In this document: positions 50,215 to 62,397 of the stretch, piece after piece
Layout of the letters: each line of letters begins with the position of its first letter
Position numbering within the stretch: the stretch's first letter is position 1
DNA from: Beta vulgaris subsp. vulgaris
Taxonomy: Eukaryota > Streptophyta > Magnoliopsida > Caryophyllales > Amaranthaceae
NCBI RefSeq assembly: GCF_026745355.1
Contig: NC_079205.1
Location: 59,076,593-59,140,592 of the forward strand
Direction of reading: 5' to 3'
Length of the DNA stretch: 64,000 nucleotides
Translations under genes and position numbers: made by a program
Notes under the pieces: model-generated
The model's database searches: none
What the model was told of the DNA's origin: nothing
What the model saw: only the letters and a program-made list of their open reading frames with translations

Positions 50215-51275
50215 TGTTAACTCTTGAGGAGAGTGAGAAAGAGAGAGAAATTTGAGGAAGGTGAGAAATGTATAAGTGACCAGTAGTAATTTGAGGCTAA
50301 ATATACTAAAGGAAGTGTAGACTTCTTCTACGTAAATTTTGATTTTACACGTGGTTTTTCCTTATAGGAAATTGTTATATGATGTGGACCTGTTATGTGT
50401 TGACACGTTGGATGGGAGTGTCATTGTGATTGACGTGGCGGGTTTTTATTGGGGATTTACACGAACTGGAGGTGTTATTTGTTCTCGAATATTTCCATCA
50501 TATGCCCTTGGGTTTCATGTTATTTACTGGACTTGCCACTCATGTGGGTTTTTTGGGGGTTTATTTAGAGGAATCACGTGAGACGCGCATGTGCACATCG
50601 AATGGACTGTGATCATTAAGAACTTATAATTTATTTATGGACGATGGGCCCCATATAGTTTATGAGAGTGGATTTAAAGTAGTATCAGTTTGTAAGAGAT
50701 TTCCTGTTTTTTGCATTTTTAGCTTTTTCCTTAATTAAAAACTACTAATTTTTTGGTTCGGTTATGTCTCGTGTAATTAAATATTTATTTATTAACATTT
50801 TACTTTATAAATAGAACACAAAACATTTATTTGATTTGGTGGTTAAAACTTTAGTGTATAAGTTTGAGGTTATGGGATCAAATCTTATGAGATGTATTTT
50901 CTGTACTTTTTTTTTTTTTTAATTGTATGTGTGTTTGCATAAAGTAAACCGTTTAAGGGTTCGTTTGATTCAACTTATTTTGTTTTATCTTATAATATCT
51001 TATTTTTTCTAATATAAGTTAAAATAAGTTGAATAAAACAGAGCTGAAATTAGGTAACGATCCAAGCTAATTTGAAGAAGGGAACCCTTTTTTGAATTTG
51101 ATGGCTAGTTTAATGTACATAATGACATGTTTCTCCCATTCAATACATTTTTTTAAAATTCATTTAATGAATAATTTAATTCATTTAGGACTAGTTTAAT
51201 GCATTAAGACTGTCAGGTTGTTTTTAAAAATTTTCAGATGTAGTTCGAGTTTCAAGGGAAGAGAATAGACAACTA
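50215..51275. other. Upstream flank of calreticulin, no further gene
   Basis: It includes the calreticulin leader and promoter. A tRNA-like relic at 50833-50893 (GGTGGTTAAAACTTTAGTG, then GGGATCAAATC) resembles 41047-41103. Nothing else is recognised. Confidence 0.35.
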
Positions 51276-51534
51276 CTCCCTCCGTCTTTTATTAGTTTAC
51301 CCCTTTCTTTGGGGCACATTTGCCGAGATACTAATTTGAACCTTAATATCTCCCATTTTCGATAAGCAAAAATTACAAAAAGTTAATATTTGGATAATAC
51401 ACATTGAGACGAATCCAACAAAATCTCACATGACTATATTTTTCCTTAAATACAAATTACAAAAGATAGTCAAAGTCATGTATGTGAATAGTGTCAAAAG
51501 TCAAAAGGGGTAAACTAATAAAAGACGGAGGGAG
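51276..51534. mobile_element. Stowaway-like MITE, 259 bp
   Basis: The inverted ends start CTCCCTCCGTCTTTTATTAG, and TA duplications lie at 51274-51275 and 51535-51536. It has the clearest copy of the ATCTCACATGACTATATTTT core. Confidence 0.9.
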
Positions 51535-51674
51535 TATATTGGTAAAGGATCGAGATGTCTAGTGATAGTGTTAGGATTAGAGGGAGACATAATGAACATG
51601 TTAGGAATATGTAAATTTGGATTTGTCAAAGTAGACCGTCTATTATAATAATATGGGTCAATACCTCTACTCAG

Positions 51675-52365
51675 GCCCGACTATTAGGCTGTGCAAACAA
51701 CCCAATAGCACAAGGCCCCCGAATTTCTTGGGGCCCCAAAATCTGGAAACAAAGATATATTGGATTGGATGCTAAAAAATTCATCCACATATCTTAGCTC
51801 AGTTGGTCTCTGAACTCAATATTCCAACACAACACGCGAGTTCGAATGTCTTCCCCAACATGTCATACCTATTTTTTTGCAAGTCTTGTAGTATTTTCTT
51901 GGAGTTTGAGCATTTGACTCATCTTCCCACCATTCGATAATTACTTTTCCATTATTTTTCTTTTTTTTTTCAAATTTTGAGCTTATTTTTTTTGGGAAGT
52001 GTATATTTATCTAATATAAATTGTATAATTTGTGACCACAAGTTAACTAGTTTACAGATTCAGCTACCTCATCACATAAATCTAATTTTTTGTTGTACCT
52101 TTTTAGAGTGAAATAGACAAATTATTATTGTTATCTTTGTAATAGAACATCACTAATAATTTGGTTTTGAATTGAGTTGTTACATATAATTTCAAATGAG
52201 TTTGAGGTTTTAATTTTTCAATTTGCAAGATAAAAATATTATTGTAACATTATAAAATATTTTTTTTTCATTTAATTTGCAAAAAAAAAATGACACTAGA
52301 AGCCTAATCCTAAAATTAAAACAAGGCTCCAAAGTCCAAATTGTTTATGACGTCCCTGCCTCTAC
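51675..52365. repeat. Dispersed repeat relic with tRNA-like segment
   Basis: It starts CAGGCCCGACTATTAGGCTG and may end near GACGTCCCTG (about 52350). Inside, 51795-51852 reads TAGCTCAGTTGGTCTCTGAA and GCGAGTTCGAATGTC, good matches to pol III A and B boxes. It is probably a nested SINE, but the boundaries are unclear. Confidence 0.4.
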
Positions 52366-52609
52366 TCTACCACTTCGACTTAAAATATCATGACTGAATT
52401 TACATGGTAGCATGATGATTGTAATGCGGACATACCACATCCTTACGTTTGTAAACATGTATATTTTTGGATGCGTAAGTTTGAAGCCAAAGATGGAAAA
52501 AATAAAAAAGCAACATGATTGTCCAGCACAAGTGCACAACTAGGAGTTGCTTTCTATCTTAAACTTATAGAGTTATTGTACTTTTATTCACAAACTTCTA
52601 TCTAAAGAC

Positions 52610-53249
52610 TGTTATGTCCTAAAAATTTTGCTAAGCTGAATCTGCAGGATATACGTCCGTCCCAGTTAGAAGTTATCAGGTAGCGGTTACAGCAAGCAGG
52701 AACGAAGGGAGTTGAGTAAATTTGATTCAAAGAGCATTGGATACTGATCAAGATCAAGTCAAATAATGCTGTTGCGCCTACAAAATAGGGTTGACAAAGT
52801 CATTAAGCAGAAGTGGAGATACTCCTTGATATTAGGAGATCATGGCATCATATTAGGAGATTAGTTATGCAACGTAAACATGTAAAGCAACGTTACAATA
52901 AATGTATGGATATAAATAGGAGTAGAAGTATTGGGGGAAAGGCAGTTCATTAACATTGCTTACATTAGAACACTTCTATTTACTTTCACAAATATCAACA
53001 AGTGTATTTAGTATAAGCTGCTAGCTGCTAGCTATAAGTTGTAATCTTCCTACATAGTGGATTGGTGGACTCAATTCCACCCGCGGTTTTTTACCCTCCT
53101 CTTGGGGTTTTCCGCGTCACCATTTCTTGGTGTCTCTGTCTTCTCTTTGCATCCTCTTTTAATTTCGTAGCTAGCATCCCTTGTTATTGCATCTCCATTA
53201 GCTGTAGATCCTCAGCTAAGTTCTGCCTGATCAGAATTTGGCATAAACA
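52610..53249 (+). repeat. 5' LTR, 640 bp
   Basis: It runs from TGTTATGTCC to GGCATAAACA. A TATAAATA promoter box lies at 52911-52918, and GCTAGCTGCTAGC motifs lie near 53020. It differs from the 3' LTR by one substitution and five small gaps by my alignment. Confidence 0.95.
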
Positions 53250-53250
53250 G

Positions 53251-53268
53251 TTTGGCGCCCACCGTGGA
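53251..53268 (+). other. Primer-binding site
   Basis: TTTGGCGCCCACCGTGGA follows the 5' LTR after one base. This TGGCGCCCACCGTGG type is common in Tat-like elements. I do not name the priming tRNA. Confidence 0.7.
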
Positions 53269-53360
53269 AGAGATCGCAAATCTCATATAAGTTGTAATCT
53301 TCCCACAGCCAGGAAAATGGCGCTCCTAGAATCTCAAAATCTCAGCTAGCTGTAGATTCC

Positions 53361-54619
53361 TGATGGCTACGCCCAATCCCCCTTCGTGGAAGAGATCGCA
53401 AGAGCCAGGATTCCCAAAAAGATCAACGTGACCCAGCCTCACAAGCTGTATGATGGAGCTGCGGATCCCTATGACCATGTGACTCAATATAAACAGAAGA
53501 TGTGGACTCTGTCCATTCCTGAGCATCTGCTAGAAGCCACCATGTGCAAGTCCTTCGGGGCCACCCTATCTGGACCTGCTTTACAATGGCTGATAAGTCT
53601 TAAGCCAGGTAGCATTCAAAATTTTGCTGCTTTAATTAACAATTTTATATGCAGTTTGCAAGCAGCAGAATCCTAGAGAAGCACACCGGCGACTTATACC
53701 GCATCACCCAGAAAGCCAATGAAGCGTGAGGCAGTACCTAGATCGATTCAACAAGGAAATGATCTCTGTCAAGAACCTGGATGTTCCCACAGCTATCGAA
53801 GCATTCAGGAGAGGACTAACCTATAAATCTAGACTGTATTATGAATTGACCAGGTACCCATGTGGCACATTCGAAGAGGTCAGGGCCAGAGCCATGGCTG
53901 AGATACGTGTCGAGGAGGACGAGGCGTCCAGGTACGTAAGCGAGCCTAGCTATGATCGGAAATCCCAGAACCAGAAGAAGACTGATTGGCGCCATCAGCC
54001 ATATCAGAAGCGCGAAAGTAATAACGTAGCCAGCAAGGCAAGCAGTAAATCGTCTAACAATGATTACCCTTCCATTGCTTCCTACTGTTTTAACGTGGAT
54101 GCAGGAGGCGTAGTAAACGCATTAGAAAAGCTGGGAACCACAGTTAGGTGGCCTCGCAAAAACGACAGACCAGACAGCGAGAAGGACACCACCAAGTGGT
54201 GTAGCTACCATGGCGACCATGGCCATCGAACAGAAGAATGCAATGCTCTCAAAAAGGAGGTGGCGTGGCTGCTCAAGAAGGGTTATCTCGAGCACTTGAT
54301 GGGGAAAAAGGGGCAGCAAGAAGATAAAACTGGCCCCAGCCAGCAACAGCCTCATCCACCACCTGAGCCCCTGCACGATAAGGTAATCAATTCTATCTCT
54401 GGAGGTTCAGAAATATGTGGACTAACATACTCTGCAGCCAAGAGATTTGCTCGAGAAGGTTCCAAAATGGCACCTAGCCCGCTGAGGAGTGCTGAAGAGA
54501 AAAAGCTCAGAAGCATGACCATCAGCTTCGACGAAGAAGATGGAGATGAAGAAGCTGATAATCATGACGGCCTCGTCGTGTCTCTCACCGTCAGCAATTG
54601 CCTCATGAAGCGAGTCTGA
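53361..54619 (+). pseudogene. gag polyprotein region, frame-broken
   Basis: A first frame opens at 53361 (MATPNPPSWKR) and shifts near 53390. The capsid-like part is KLYDGAADPYDHVTQYKQKM through LSGPALQWLISLKPGS. It continues after a break near 53645 with LRQYLDRFNKEMISVKNLDV and YKSRLYYELTRYPCGTFEEV. A knuckle-like WCSYHGDHGHRTEECNALKK lies near 54195-54255. At least three frame changes are present. Confidence 0.85.
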
Positions 54620-57600
54620 TAGACAATGGCAGCTCAGCTAATATCATTTTCAAAAGTGCTCTAGAAAGCATGGGGCTGCAGGAAGCTGATATCCTCAGGA
54701 AAGCAACCGTTCTGTTCGGGTTCAATGGCGAGCCAGCTACAACGCTCGGAGAAATCGTATTGCCCACCTATGCAAAAGGAGTCAACCTCCAAACCAGGTT
54801 CAATGTGGTAGATTGTCCCTCAGCATACAACATCATAATGGGGACACCATGGATCCACAAAATGCGAGCTGTACCTTCCACCTATCACCAGACTATTAAA
54901 TTCCCTACCAAGTGGGGAGTACAAGAAATCAGGGCGATCGCAAGCTGGCTAGGGAATGCTATAGCATATCTCTAAAAGCAAAAAAGGAATCTATCTAGCA
55001 ATTACAGCAAGGTCCAGCGCCAGCCAAGCCAACAGATCAAGATGTAGATGAAGTGGCGTTGGACCCAGCAAAGCCAGAGCAGACCGTGCAGATTGGGGCA
55101 TCCCTCCAGCTGAGGAAAGCAGCGGATTATTGAATTCTTAAAGAAAAATGTAAGCTGTTTTGCATGGAGCCATGAAGAATGGTAGGCATTGAGCCTGACA
55201 TCATCACCCATAAGCTAAAGTCGATCCCAACTCAAAGCCCGTGAAGCAGAAAAGAAGGAAGTTTGCTCCAGAAAGAAAATGATAGTCAACGAGGAGGTGG
55301 ACAAGCTACTCAAAGCTGGCAAAATCCGAGAAGTCAAATATCCCGATGGCTAGCTAACGTGGTGGTTGTTGGAAAGAAAAATGGCAAATGGCGGGTGTGC
55401 ATCGATTTTACAGATCTCAATAAGGCGTGCCCTAAAGATCCATTCCCCTGCCACATATTGATGCATTGTGGACGCTACAGCTGGCCATGAAAGGCTAACG
55501 TTCCTAGATGCGTACTCAGGTTACAATCAGATACTAATGGATCCTGCAGACCAAGAAAAGACCGCCTTCATGACTGAAAGAGGCATCTATTGCTACAAGG
55601 TAATGCCCTTTGGGCTAAAAAATGCGGGTGCCACCTACCAGCGGCTAGTCAACAAGATGTTCGAGAAGCAGCTGGGGGACACGATGGAAGTCTATATAGA
55701 TGACATGCTGGTCAAAACAAAGAAAGCAGAGGATCATGTGGACCACCTGCAAGAAACCTTTGAAGTCTTAAAGAAGTATGGGATGAAGCTCAATCCTAGC
55801 AAGTGTTCCTTGGCGTCCCAGCAGGCAAGTTTTTGGGCTACATAGTCACCCAGCGAGGAATAGAAGCCAATCCCAGCCAAGTGCAAGCACTAATCAACAT
55901 TCAGTCACCGCGAAACCTGAAAGAGGTCCAGAAGCTGACAGGAAGGGTAGCTGCACTGAACAGATTCATATCCAGATCATCCGACAAGTGCCACTTGTTT
56001 TACAACGTGCTAAAAAAGAATAAAGGATTCAACTGGACAGATGAGCATGAAGCTGCATTGCAGGATCTGAAGGCCTACCTGGCTCAACCTCCCTTACTAT
56101 CAAAGCCATCCACAGGAGAGACTCTCCAGCTGTATCTAGCTGTTAGCAGCAAAGCGGTAAGTGCGGTACTAGCCAGGGAAGCTGAAAATCAACAACTCCC
56201 AGTTTATTACGTTAGCAAATCCTTGCTAGATGCTGAAACCAGGTACACATCACTTGAAAAGTTAGTATTAGCTTTATATATGGCATCTCGTAAGCTGAGC
56301 ACTATTTTGAGTCTCACCCCATTCATGTTATGACTAATTACCCCATCAAAGCAGTATTACGAAAACCTGAGCATTCAGGGAGAATGGCCAAATGGGCCAT
56401 ATCCCTGAGTGCACATGACATTAGGTATCTACCCAGGACAGCTATAAAATCGCAAGCCCTAGCTGACTTTGTGGCAGACTTTAGCCCTGACTTAGCTGCT
56501 ACCGCTGAAGAAGAAGTGCGCCACTGTTAACAAAGTAGGTAAATCAGGCTCATGGCAGCTGTATGTAGATGGATCTTCAAACTTCAGAGGGCTGGTCTAG
56601 GTATAGTGCTAAAGTCGCCACAAGGGGACATGATAGTACGCGCTATCTGCTGCGATTTTAAAGCTACCAACAATGAAGCTGAATATGAGGCCTTAATAGC
56701 AGGTATGACTAGCACATGATTTAAAAGCTAACAGTTTGCGTGTCTTCAGTGATTCGTTGCTAATAGTAAGCCAGGTAAATGGAGAGTACGCAGCTAAAGA
56801 TTCTAAAATGGCCTCTTACCTGAGCTAGCCAAAGACAAAGCCAAGTTATTCGAAGAGTTCAGCATAAAGCAGATCCCAAGGGACCAGAAACCAAGGCAGA
56901 CGCCCTAGCTAACCTCGGATCAGCACTCAGAAAATGCGATTTCAAATCAATACCTATAGCCCACCTAGCTGAGCCAGCTATCAGCAAAGAGGTAAACATG
57001 GTGCATCAGATGACAACCAGGCAGGAAGCACAGCTGGACCCAGCCAATCATCGATTTTCTGGAGAGGGGCATCTTGCCAGAAGATAAGCTGGAAGCTAGG
57101 AAGCTGCGAATGAAAGCCACAAGATATCATGTTATTTCGGCACTCTATTCAAAAGAGCTTGCGCCAGCTACGATCTATTACAAAGGTGCTTAGACAAAGA
57201 CCAATGGGAGCCCACCCTCAAGGAGTTCCATGAAGGTGAATGCGGGTCTCATGCAGCTGGAAGAAGCTTATCAAACAAAATCCTAGCATACGGGTATTAT
57301 TGGCCAACCATGCGTGCTGATGCTAAGAAGTATGTGCAAAAATGCGAAAGCTGCCAAAAACACGCAGGCATGACACATCAGCCAGCTGAGATATTGCACC
57401 CCACCTTAACACCCTGGCCTTTCATGAGGTGGGGCATGGACATTGTGGGGAAATTGCCTGTAGCTCCAGGGCAAAAAGTTTTCATGTTAGCACTCACGGA
57501 CTACTTTTCCAAATGGATCGAAGCTGGGGCATTCCAGCAGGTGAGAGATAAAGAAGTAATATCCTTTTTGCATACTAACATTATTTGCAGATTCGGAGTA

Positions 57601-58270
57601 CCTAGCGAAATCATTTGTGATAACGGATCACAATTCATAAGTGACAAGACAAGGCAATTCTGTCACGAATGGAACATCAGCTTGATAACTTCCACACCTA
57701 GATATCCGCAAGCTAACGGACAAGCTGAGTCCAGCAATAAAGTAATTATCAATGGCATTAAGAGGCGCCTAAAAGCTAAGAAGGGAAGATGGGTAGAAGA
57801 GCTACCTAAGGTGCTGTGGGCAAACAGAACAACACCAAGAGGCGCCACAGGAAGAACTCCTTTTTCACTTGTGTATGGATGCGAGGCGGTCTACCTGCGG
57901 AAGTAGCTGTCCCTACAGCTAGATATGGATTGATGACTCCTGAAGCCAACGACAAAGAGCTTAGCTACGACCTAGATTCCATCGAAGAATTGGAGATAAT
58001 GCATTAGTACGAATGGCTGCACAACAACAAATAGTGGCTCGTAGCTTCAACAAGAATGTCAAAGCTAAAGTATTCAAGGTAGGAGATTGGGTTCTAAGGA
58101 AAGTTTTCAGAATACCCAAGAAGTCAATGCGGTAAATTAGGATCAGCTGGGAAGGCCCCTATCTAATCGATCAAGTAGTTGGAAAAGGAGCTTATCGCTA
58201 ACTACTAAAGATGGAAAAGCAATACCTAGAAGCTGGAACGCTTCTCACCTTAAGCTATATCATTTCTAAC
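54598..58270 (+). pseudogene. pol region: protease, RT, RNase H (two), integrase; frame-broken
   Basis: The protease has LIDNGSSANIIF (54620-54655), where Asn replaces the usual Thr/Ser of the DTG motif. The RT has KWRVCIDFTDLNKACPKDPF and the catalytic YIDDMLVK (about 55690-55715), with frame changes near 55460 and 55810. RNase H follows (LQLYLAVSSKAVSAVL). A second RNase H-like segment (LYVDGSSN, then TNNEAEYEALIAG) lies at about 56560-56710. The integrase (57230-57900) has the HHCC zinc motif (HEGECGSH, CESC) and DDE residues in WGMDIVG, CDNGSQF and AESSNK. Degraded tail motifs (FKVGDWVLRKVF) reach about 58130. Confidence 0.9.
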
Positions 58271-58394
58271 CTGGGGCACTACCAGGTTACTATCGGGCCA
58301 AAGACGCCAGAATCTTTAAAGGCAACCACTGCTTTGCACAAAGCATTGGTCCACCAGGTAAACAACACTTAATTTGTCTAACGACTTAAGTATT

Positions 58395-60604
58395 TTATGC
58401 TCGTAGCAGCAAGCCATCTAAAGTCCACTTCATACGCAGGTAAACGCAAGGGGTTGCACACCCAGGTGGGTAGCTGGAATTTCGAGATCCAGCTACAAGG
58501 TCGTAGCACCAGCATCAAGCAGCTAAGGGTTAGTTCACCCAAACTTAGCTGAATGGTCGTAGCACCAAGGAAACGGGCCCAACCTAAGTTGAACAACACT
58601 TACCCCAGGTAAATATGTTGTTCTAAATCTAAGATCAAAAAGCATGCATGTAACTTAAGTACTCATCAAAGTATCAATAGCTAAGATCAAAAGGCAAAGA
58701 CATAAGTTCAAACGATTAAATTGCTGAAAGAAAATATGTTCTTACAAAAACACATTGCCCCCATAGGCAATGGTAAAAGTATCCAAGCTAATTAAAACTA
58801 AATTGTTCCAAAAGAAAACTGATGAAAGCATGAAGAAATTAAGAGATCACGCTGGCATCATCGCCAGCAACCTTGTCCTTGTCACCAAGAACAGCACCTT
58901 CTGGCTGGTTGAGAGAAGGAGGAGATTCAGCTGTAGACTTCTCCGAGTCATTTGTTTTGCCACCTGTAGCTAAAGCTTCCAGAGCGGTCATAGAATCCAG
59001 CTTGAGGAATCTGTCAATGTAGAAATTGACACCCTTGTCATCTAGCTTCTTGAACTTAATCAGGAAAGCTAGCTTCGCAGTTTCGATAATTTTTGCTTCA
59101 GCTTGGATGTCTAAAGCCCTCTCCTCAGCTTCTCTTACATGCAGCCAGGCGTGCATTTTCCTTCTCCGCCTCAGCTATCTTCTCATCTTTTTCCAGCCTC
59201 TCTTTCTCCATTAATTTTTGCTCAGCAGCTAACTTGCTCTCAGCATCCAGCCGGGACTGTTTCTCCCTCTCCAGCTTAGCTTGGTGGCTCAAATTGTCCT
59301 TTTGCAGACGAGCCACCTTATCCTTGAAGGGTAGCAACAGTCCGCAAGCTGTCCCTGGCAGCTATGCAACTCTGGGAAAGCTGGCGAAGCAAAAAAATCA
59401 TAAGTATAAGCGGCATTAATCATTTTTCTTGATTTAAAGTAGGTCAAAAGATGTTACTAACCTGTAGGGATAGCTGGACAGCATGGTTCAGGATGACCTC
59501 AGGGTCCTGTCCCTTTAACCTCTTTTGTGCAGCTGGGAATACGAGCTTGTCAGCTGCAGGCCAGATCCCACCTTCTAGACCTTCTTCAGCTAGAAAGTCA
59601 GCAGGAAAGCTCACAAGGACCTCATCCCTAGGAGAATCGTCGTGATGTCAATGGTGGTTGGGATGGAGGATGAGCGTAGGTTCTTGCGAGGAACTCTGTC
59701 AACCTGAGACTGCCCAGAAGAAGCAGCTGATCTCTTCCTATTCTTGAGCATGTCCATTGCATCCTCGTCGGATAGATTACTGGATCTTGCTGGGGCTGCA
59801 TGATGAGAAAATTAGTTGGCCTAATATCTAAGAGTTTGAGCAAAGTATAATCTGCACCAAAAATCAAAATTACCTGTCGACATCGAGTTAGTGCGAGAAG
59901 ATGCTCGTGAATCTAAGGGTAGAACCTCGGTAGGAGCTGCGAAGGTGCGTTCCTCAACAGGAAACTTGAGCAATTCAGGTAATCTCTCAGCTTGTTCAGG
60001 AATCTGGGAGATAATAGGGCCAAGACCTGCAAGAGAAACAAGGTAAGAACCTAGTTAATTCGTTTTTAGAAACAAAGCACAAATGGAACAGTTAGGTACC
60101 TTTGTAGACCAACCCCCAACTAGAGGGCCCCAGCTTCGCCCAGCGAATCTTTCACTACAAAAAAACCTAGTTTTCCAAATAGAGTCTGATGCAATTGTAC
60201 CTTCTATTAATGGGGGGAAGGGAGCCTTAGCCCTAAAAGTGATGAAACCCTTACCCGATTTTCTAACGCTATAGGCAGTCAGTAGTTCGTTTAGAGAGAA
60301 AGGATTATGCCATGCTTAGTTAGGGCTTCTAAGGTTAGGCAGGTTTTCCAAAAAGCTGGCATCAGCTGGCCAGGGGAAAGGTGCAAAACTTCCATGAAAG
60401 ATCTAGTGAGGGGGGAAAAGGTGTAATTGTATCCTAGGTAAAAAGGGTGTTCATAATAACAGATGTAATCTTCAGGGCAGGTTTCGGGCCTGCATGTGGA
60501 GTAGGGAGGATAATCTGAGCATTTTCAGGGAAGCCCCCAGACTTAAGCACCTCGATATCTCTCTCAGTGACAGACGAAGCAACGTCATCTATGGCTCTAC
60601 CCAT
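58395..60604 (-). pseudogene. Antisense gene between integrase and 3' LTR, degenerate
   Basis: On the minus strand an ATG at 60604 opens MGRAIDDVASSVTERDIEVL. After a frame change comes YTFSPLTRSFMEVLHLSPGQ and MPAFWKTCLTLEALTKHG, which resembles the plant 'putative gypsy type transposon' domain (Transposase_28, from memory). Then come a Ser-rich linker (near 59870-59650) and a strong coiled coil at 59337-59125 (KLEREKQSRLDAESKLAAEQ). It ends with VNFYIDRFLKLDSMTALEAL and a stop at 58839. Intron-like signals and frame changes alternate, so the exact exon structure is unresolved. The 58395-58620 part carries only short internal repeats. Confidence 0.6.
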
Positions 60605-61043
60605 TAGAAAGGAAGAAAAACTCTACAGAATTCTTGAGGAAGAAAGAAAGAGAAAGAAGCTTTACCTGAGAAGGAGACGAAGTCGCTAGAAAATAAAGTG
60701 AAGTTCAGAAAAAGAGGAGGAGTCCTTTAAATACTGGTAGCTCAACGGTAGTTTGGGCTAACGGATAAAAATTTATTGATGCGTGAAAAATTATCTTTTA
60801 GCTGTTGATAAGTAATCATTAATCTGATGAATTTTTTCTTTCCCAAGAAAATTATCTTTTCAGCGGATTAAAGGATTTATTTTTAGAGTAAAAGTTATTA
60901 TCTTCACACGTTTTAATTCCTCAGATTAAGAGATAAAATTTTGAAATACCAGTTTGTCTAAATCTTAAGTTCTTTTGCTAACAGTTTGTTTTTGATTGGT
61001 AACTTGCGATTTTAACTCAGTTGCGCCTAGGTTGGCATCACAA

Positions 61044-61055
61044 GTTAGGGGCAAT
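61044..61055 (+). other. Candidate polypurine tract
   Basis: GTTAGGGGCAAT lies immediately before the 3' LTR. The purine run is short but in the right place. Confidence 0.5.
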
Positions 61056-61688
61056 TGTTATGTCCTAAAAATTTTGCTAAGCTGAATCTGCAGGATATAC
61101 GTCCGTCCCAGTAGAAGTTATCAGGTAGCTACAGCAAGCAGGAACGAAGGGAGTTGATAAATTTGATTCAAAGAGCATTGGATACTGATCAAGATCAAGT
61201 CAAATAATGCTGTTGCGCCTACAAAATAGGGTTGACAAAGTCATTAAGCAGAAGTGGAGATACTCCTTGATATTAGGAGATCATGGCATCATATTAGGAG
61301 ATTAGTTATGCAACGTAAACATGTAAAGCAACGTTACAATAAATGTATGGATATAAATAGGAGTAGAAGTATTGGGGAAAGGCAGTTCATTAACATTGCT
61401 TACATTAGAACACTTCTATTTACTTTCACAAATATCAACAAGTGTATTTAGTATAAGCTGCTAGCTGCTAGCTATAAGTTGTAATCTTCCTACATAGTGG
61501 ATTGGTGGACTCAATTCCACCCGCGGTTTTTACCCTCCTCTTGGGGTTTTCCGCGTCACCATTTCTTGGTGTCTCTGTCTTCTCTTTGCATCCTTTTTTA
61601 ATTTCGTAGCTAGCATCCCTTGTTATTGCATCTCCATTAGCTGTAGATCCTCAGCTAAGTTCTGCCTGATCAGAATTTGGCATAAACA
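61056..61688 (+). repeat. 3' LTR, 633 bp
   Basis: It has the same ends as the 5' LTR. The 7-bp length difference is fully explained by five small gaps. Confidence 0.95.
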
Positions 61689-61693
61689 AAGAC

Positions 61694-62397
61694 TAGTACT
61701 TGTCTTAAAAAAAAACTGGTACTTGCCAAAGTTGACATTATCCCAAAAAAAAAACTTTCATAGACCTTAGACCTCCACGCCCAATTTTAAGAAGAAAAAT
61801 ATACACTTTAGTATAAATTAACATTATCATGAAAATAAATAATGATTTTCTTTTCAAATGTACAAACTATTTTATTACATTACCACCATTTATAACCCAC
61901 TACCAAACGAGCCGCTAGGAATTTAGGTCTGTAATTTTCACGGTACTCTGTTTTTTTTTTTTTTTTTGAAAAAGAAACATGAAAAGTTTTACTGGACTAG
62001 TTAACTAATTTATGCTTCACAAAATGTAAGAAAATCACATTTTTTTTAGAGTAAAATGAAAAAAAATCACATGGGATCACAATAAAATCAATTGAGGATG
62101 CGATGATCTAAAACTTTCGTTTACCTACTCCCAACTTTTTTTTTTTAATGAAAGATTAGATTACCTACTCCAACTTGTTTGCTATTACTTTTATCCCAAG
62201 TAACAAAAAATGGAAAAAAGTATCCTAATTTGTATATTTATTATCTTTGCAAGACATAAAAAACTATTGTTGCAATCATATAACTCTTATGAAGGATAAA
62301 GTGGAGTTTTAGTGACAAGAGCTTTAGTTCGAGAACTGATTGTTTATATTTTCATAGGTAAAATTCTCACTTTCTAGTCTATCAGTGCTTTTCCTTA
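61694..62397. other. AT-rich spacer
   Basis: Several A/T homopolymers are present (61951-61966, 62140-62148). No gene or recognisable repeat is seen. Confidence 0.4.

Larger units (their letters stand above)
52610..61688 (+). mobile_element. Ty3/gypsy LTR retrotransposon, Tat-like, 9079 bp
   Basis: LTRs at 52610-53249 and 61056-61688 share the same TG..CA ends, and a 5-bp duplication AAGAC (52605-52609, 61689-61693) brackets the element. Order inside: primer-binding site, gag, protease, RT, RNase H, a second (archaeal-type) RNase H-like segment, integrase, then 2.8 kb with a degenerate antisense gene. The second RNase H and the long 3' region suggest the Tat lineage. Many frame changes and stops make the copy non-autonomous. 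Confidence 0.93.
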
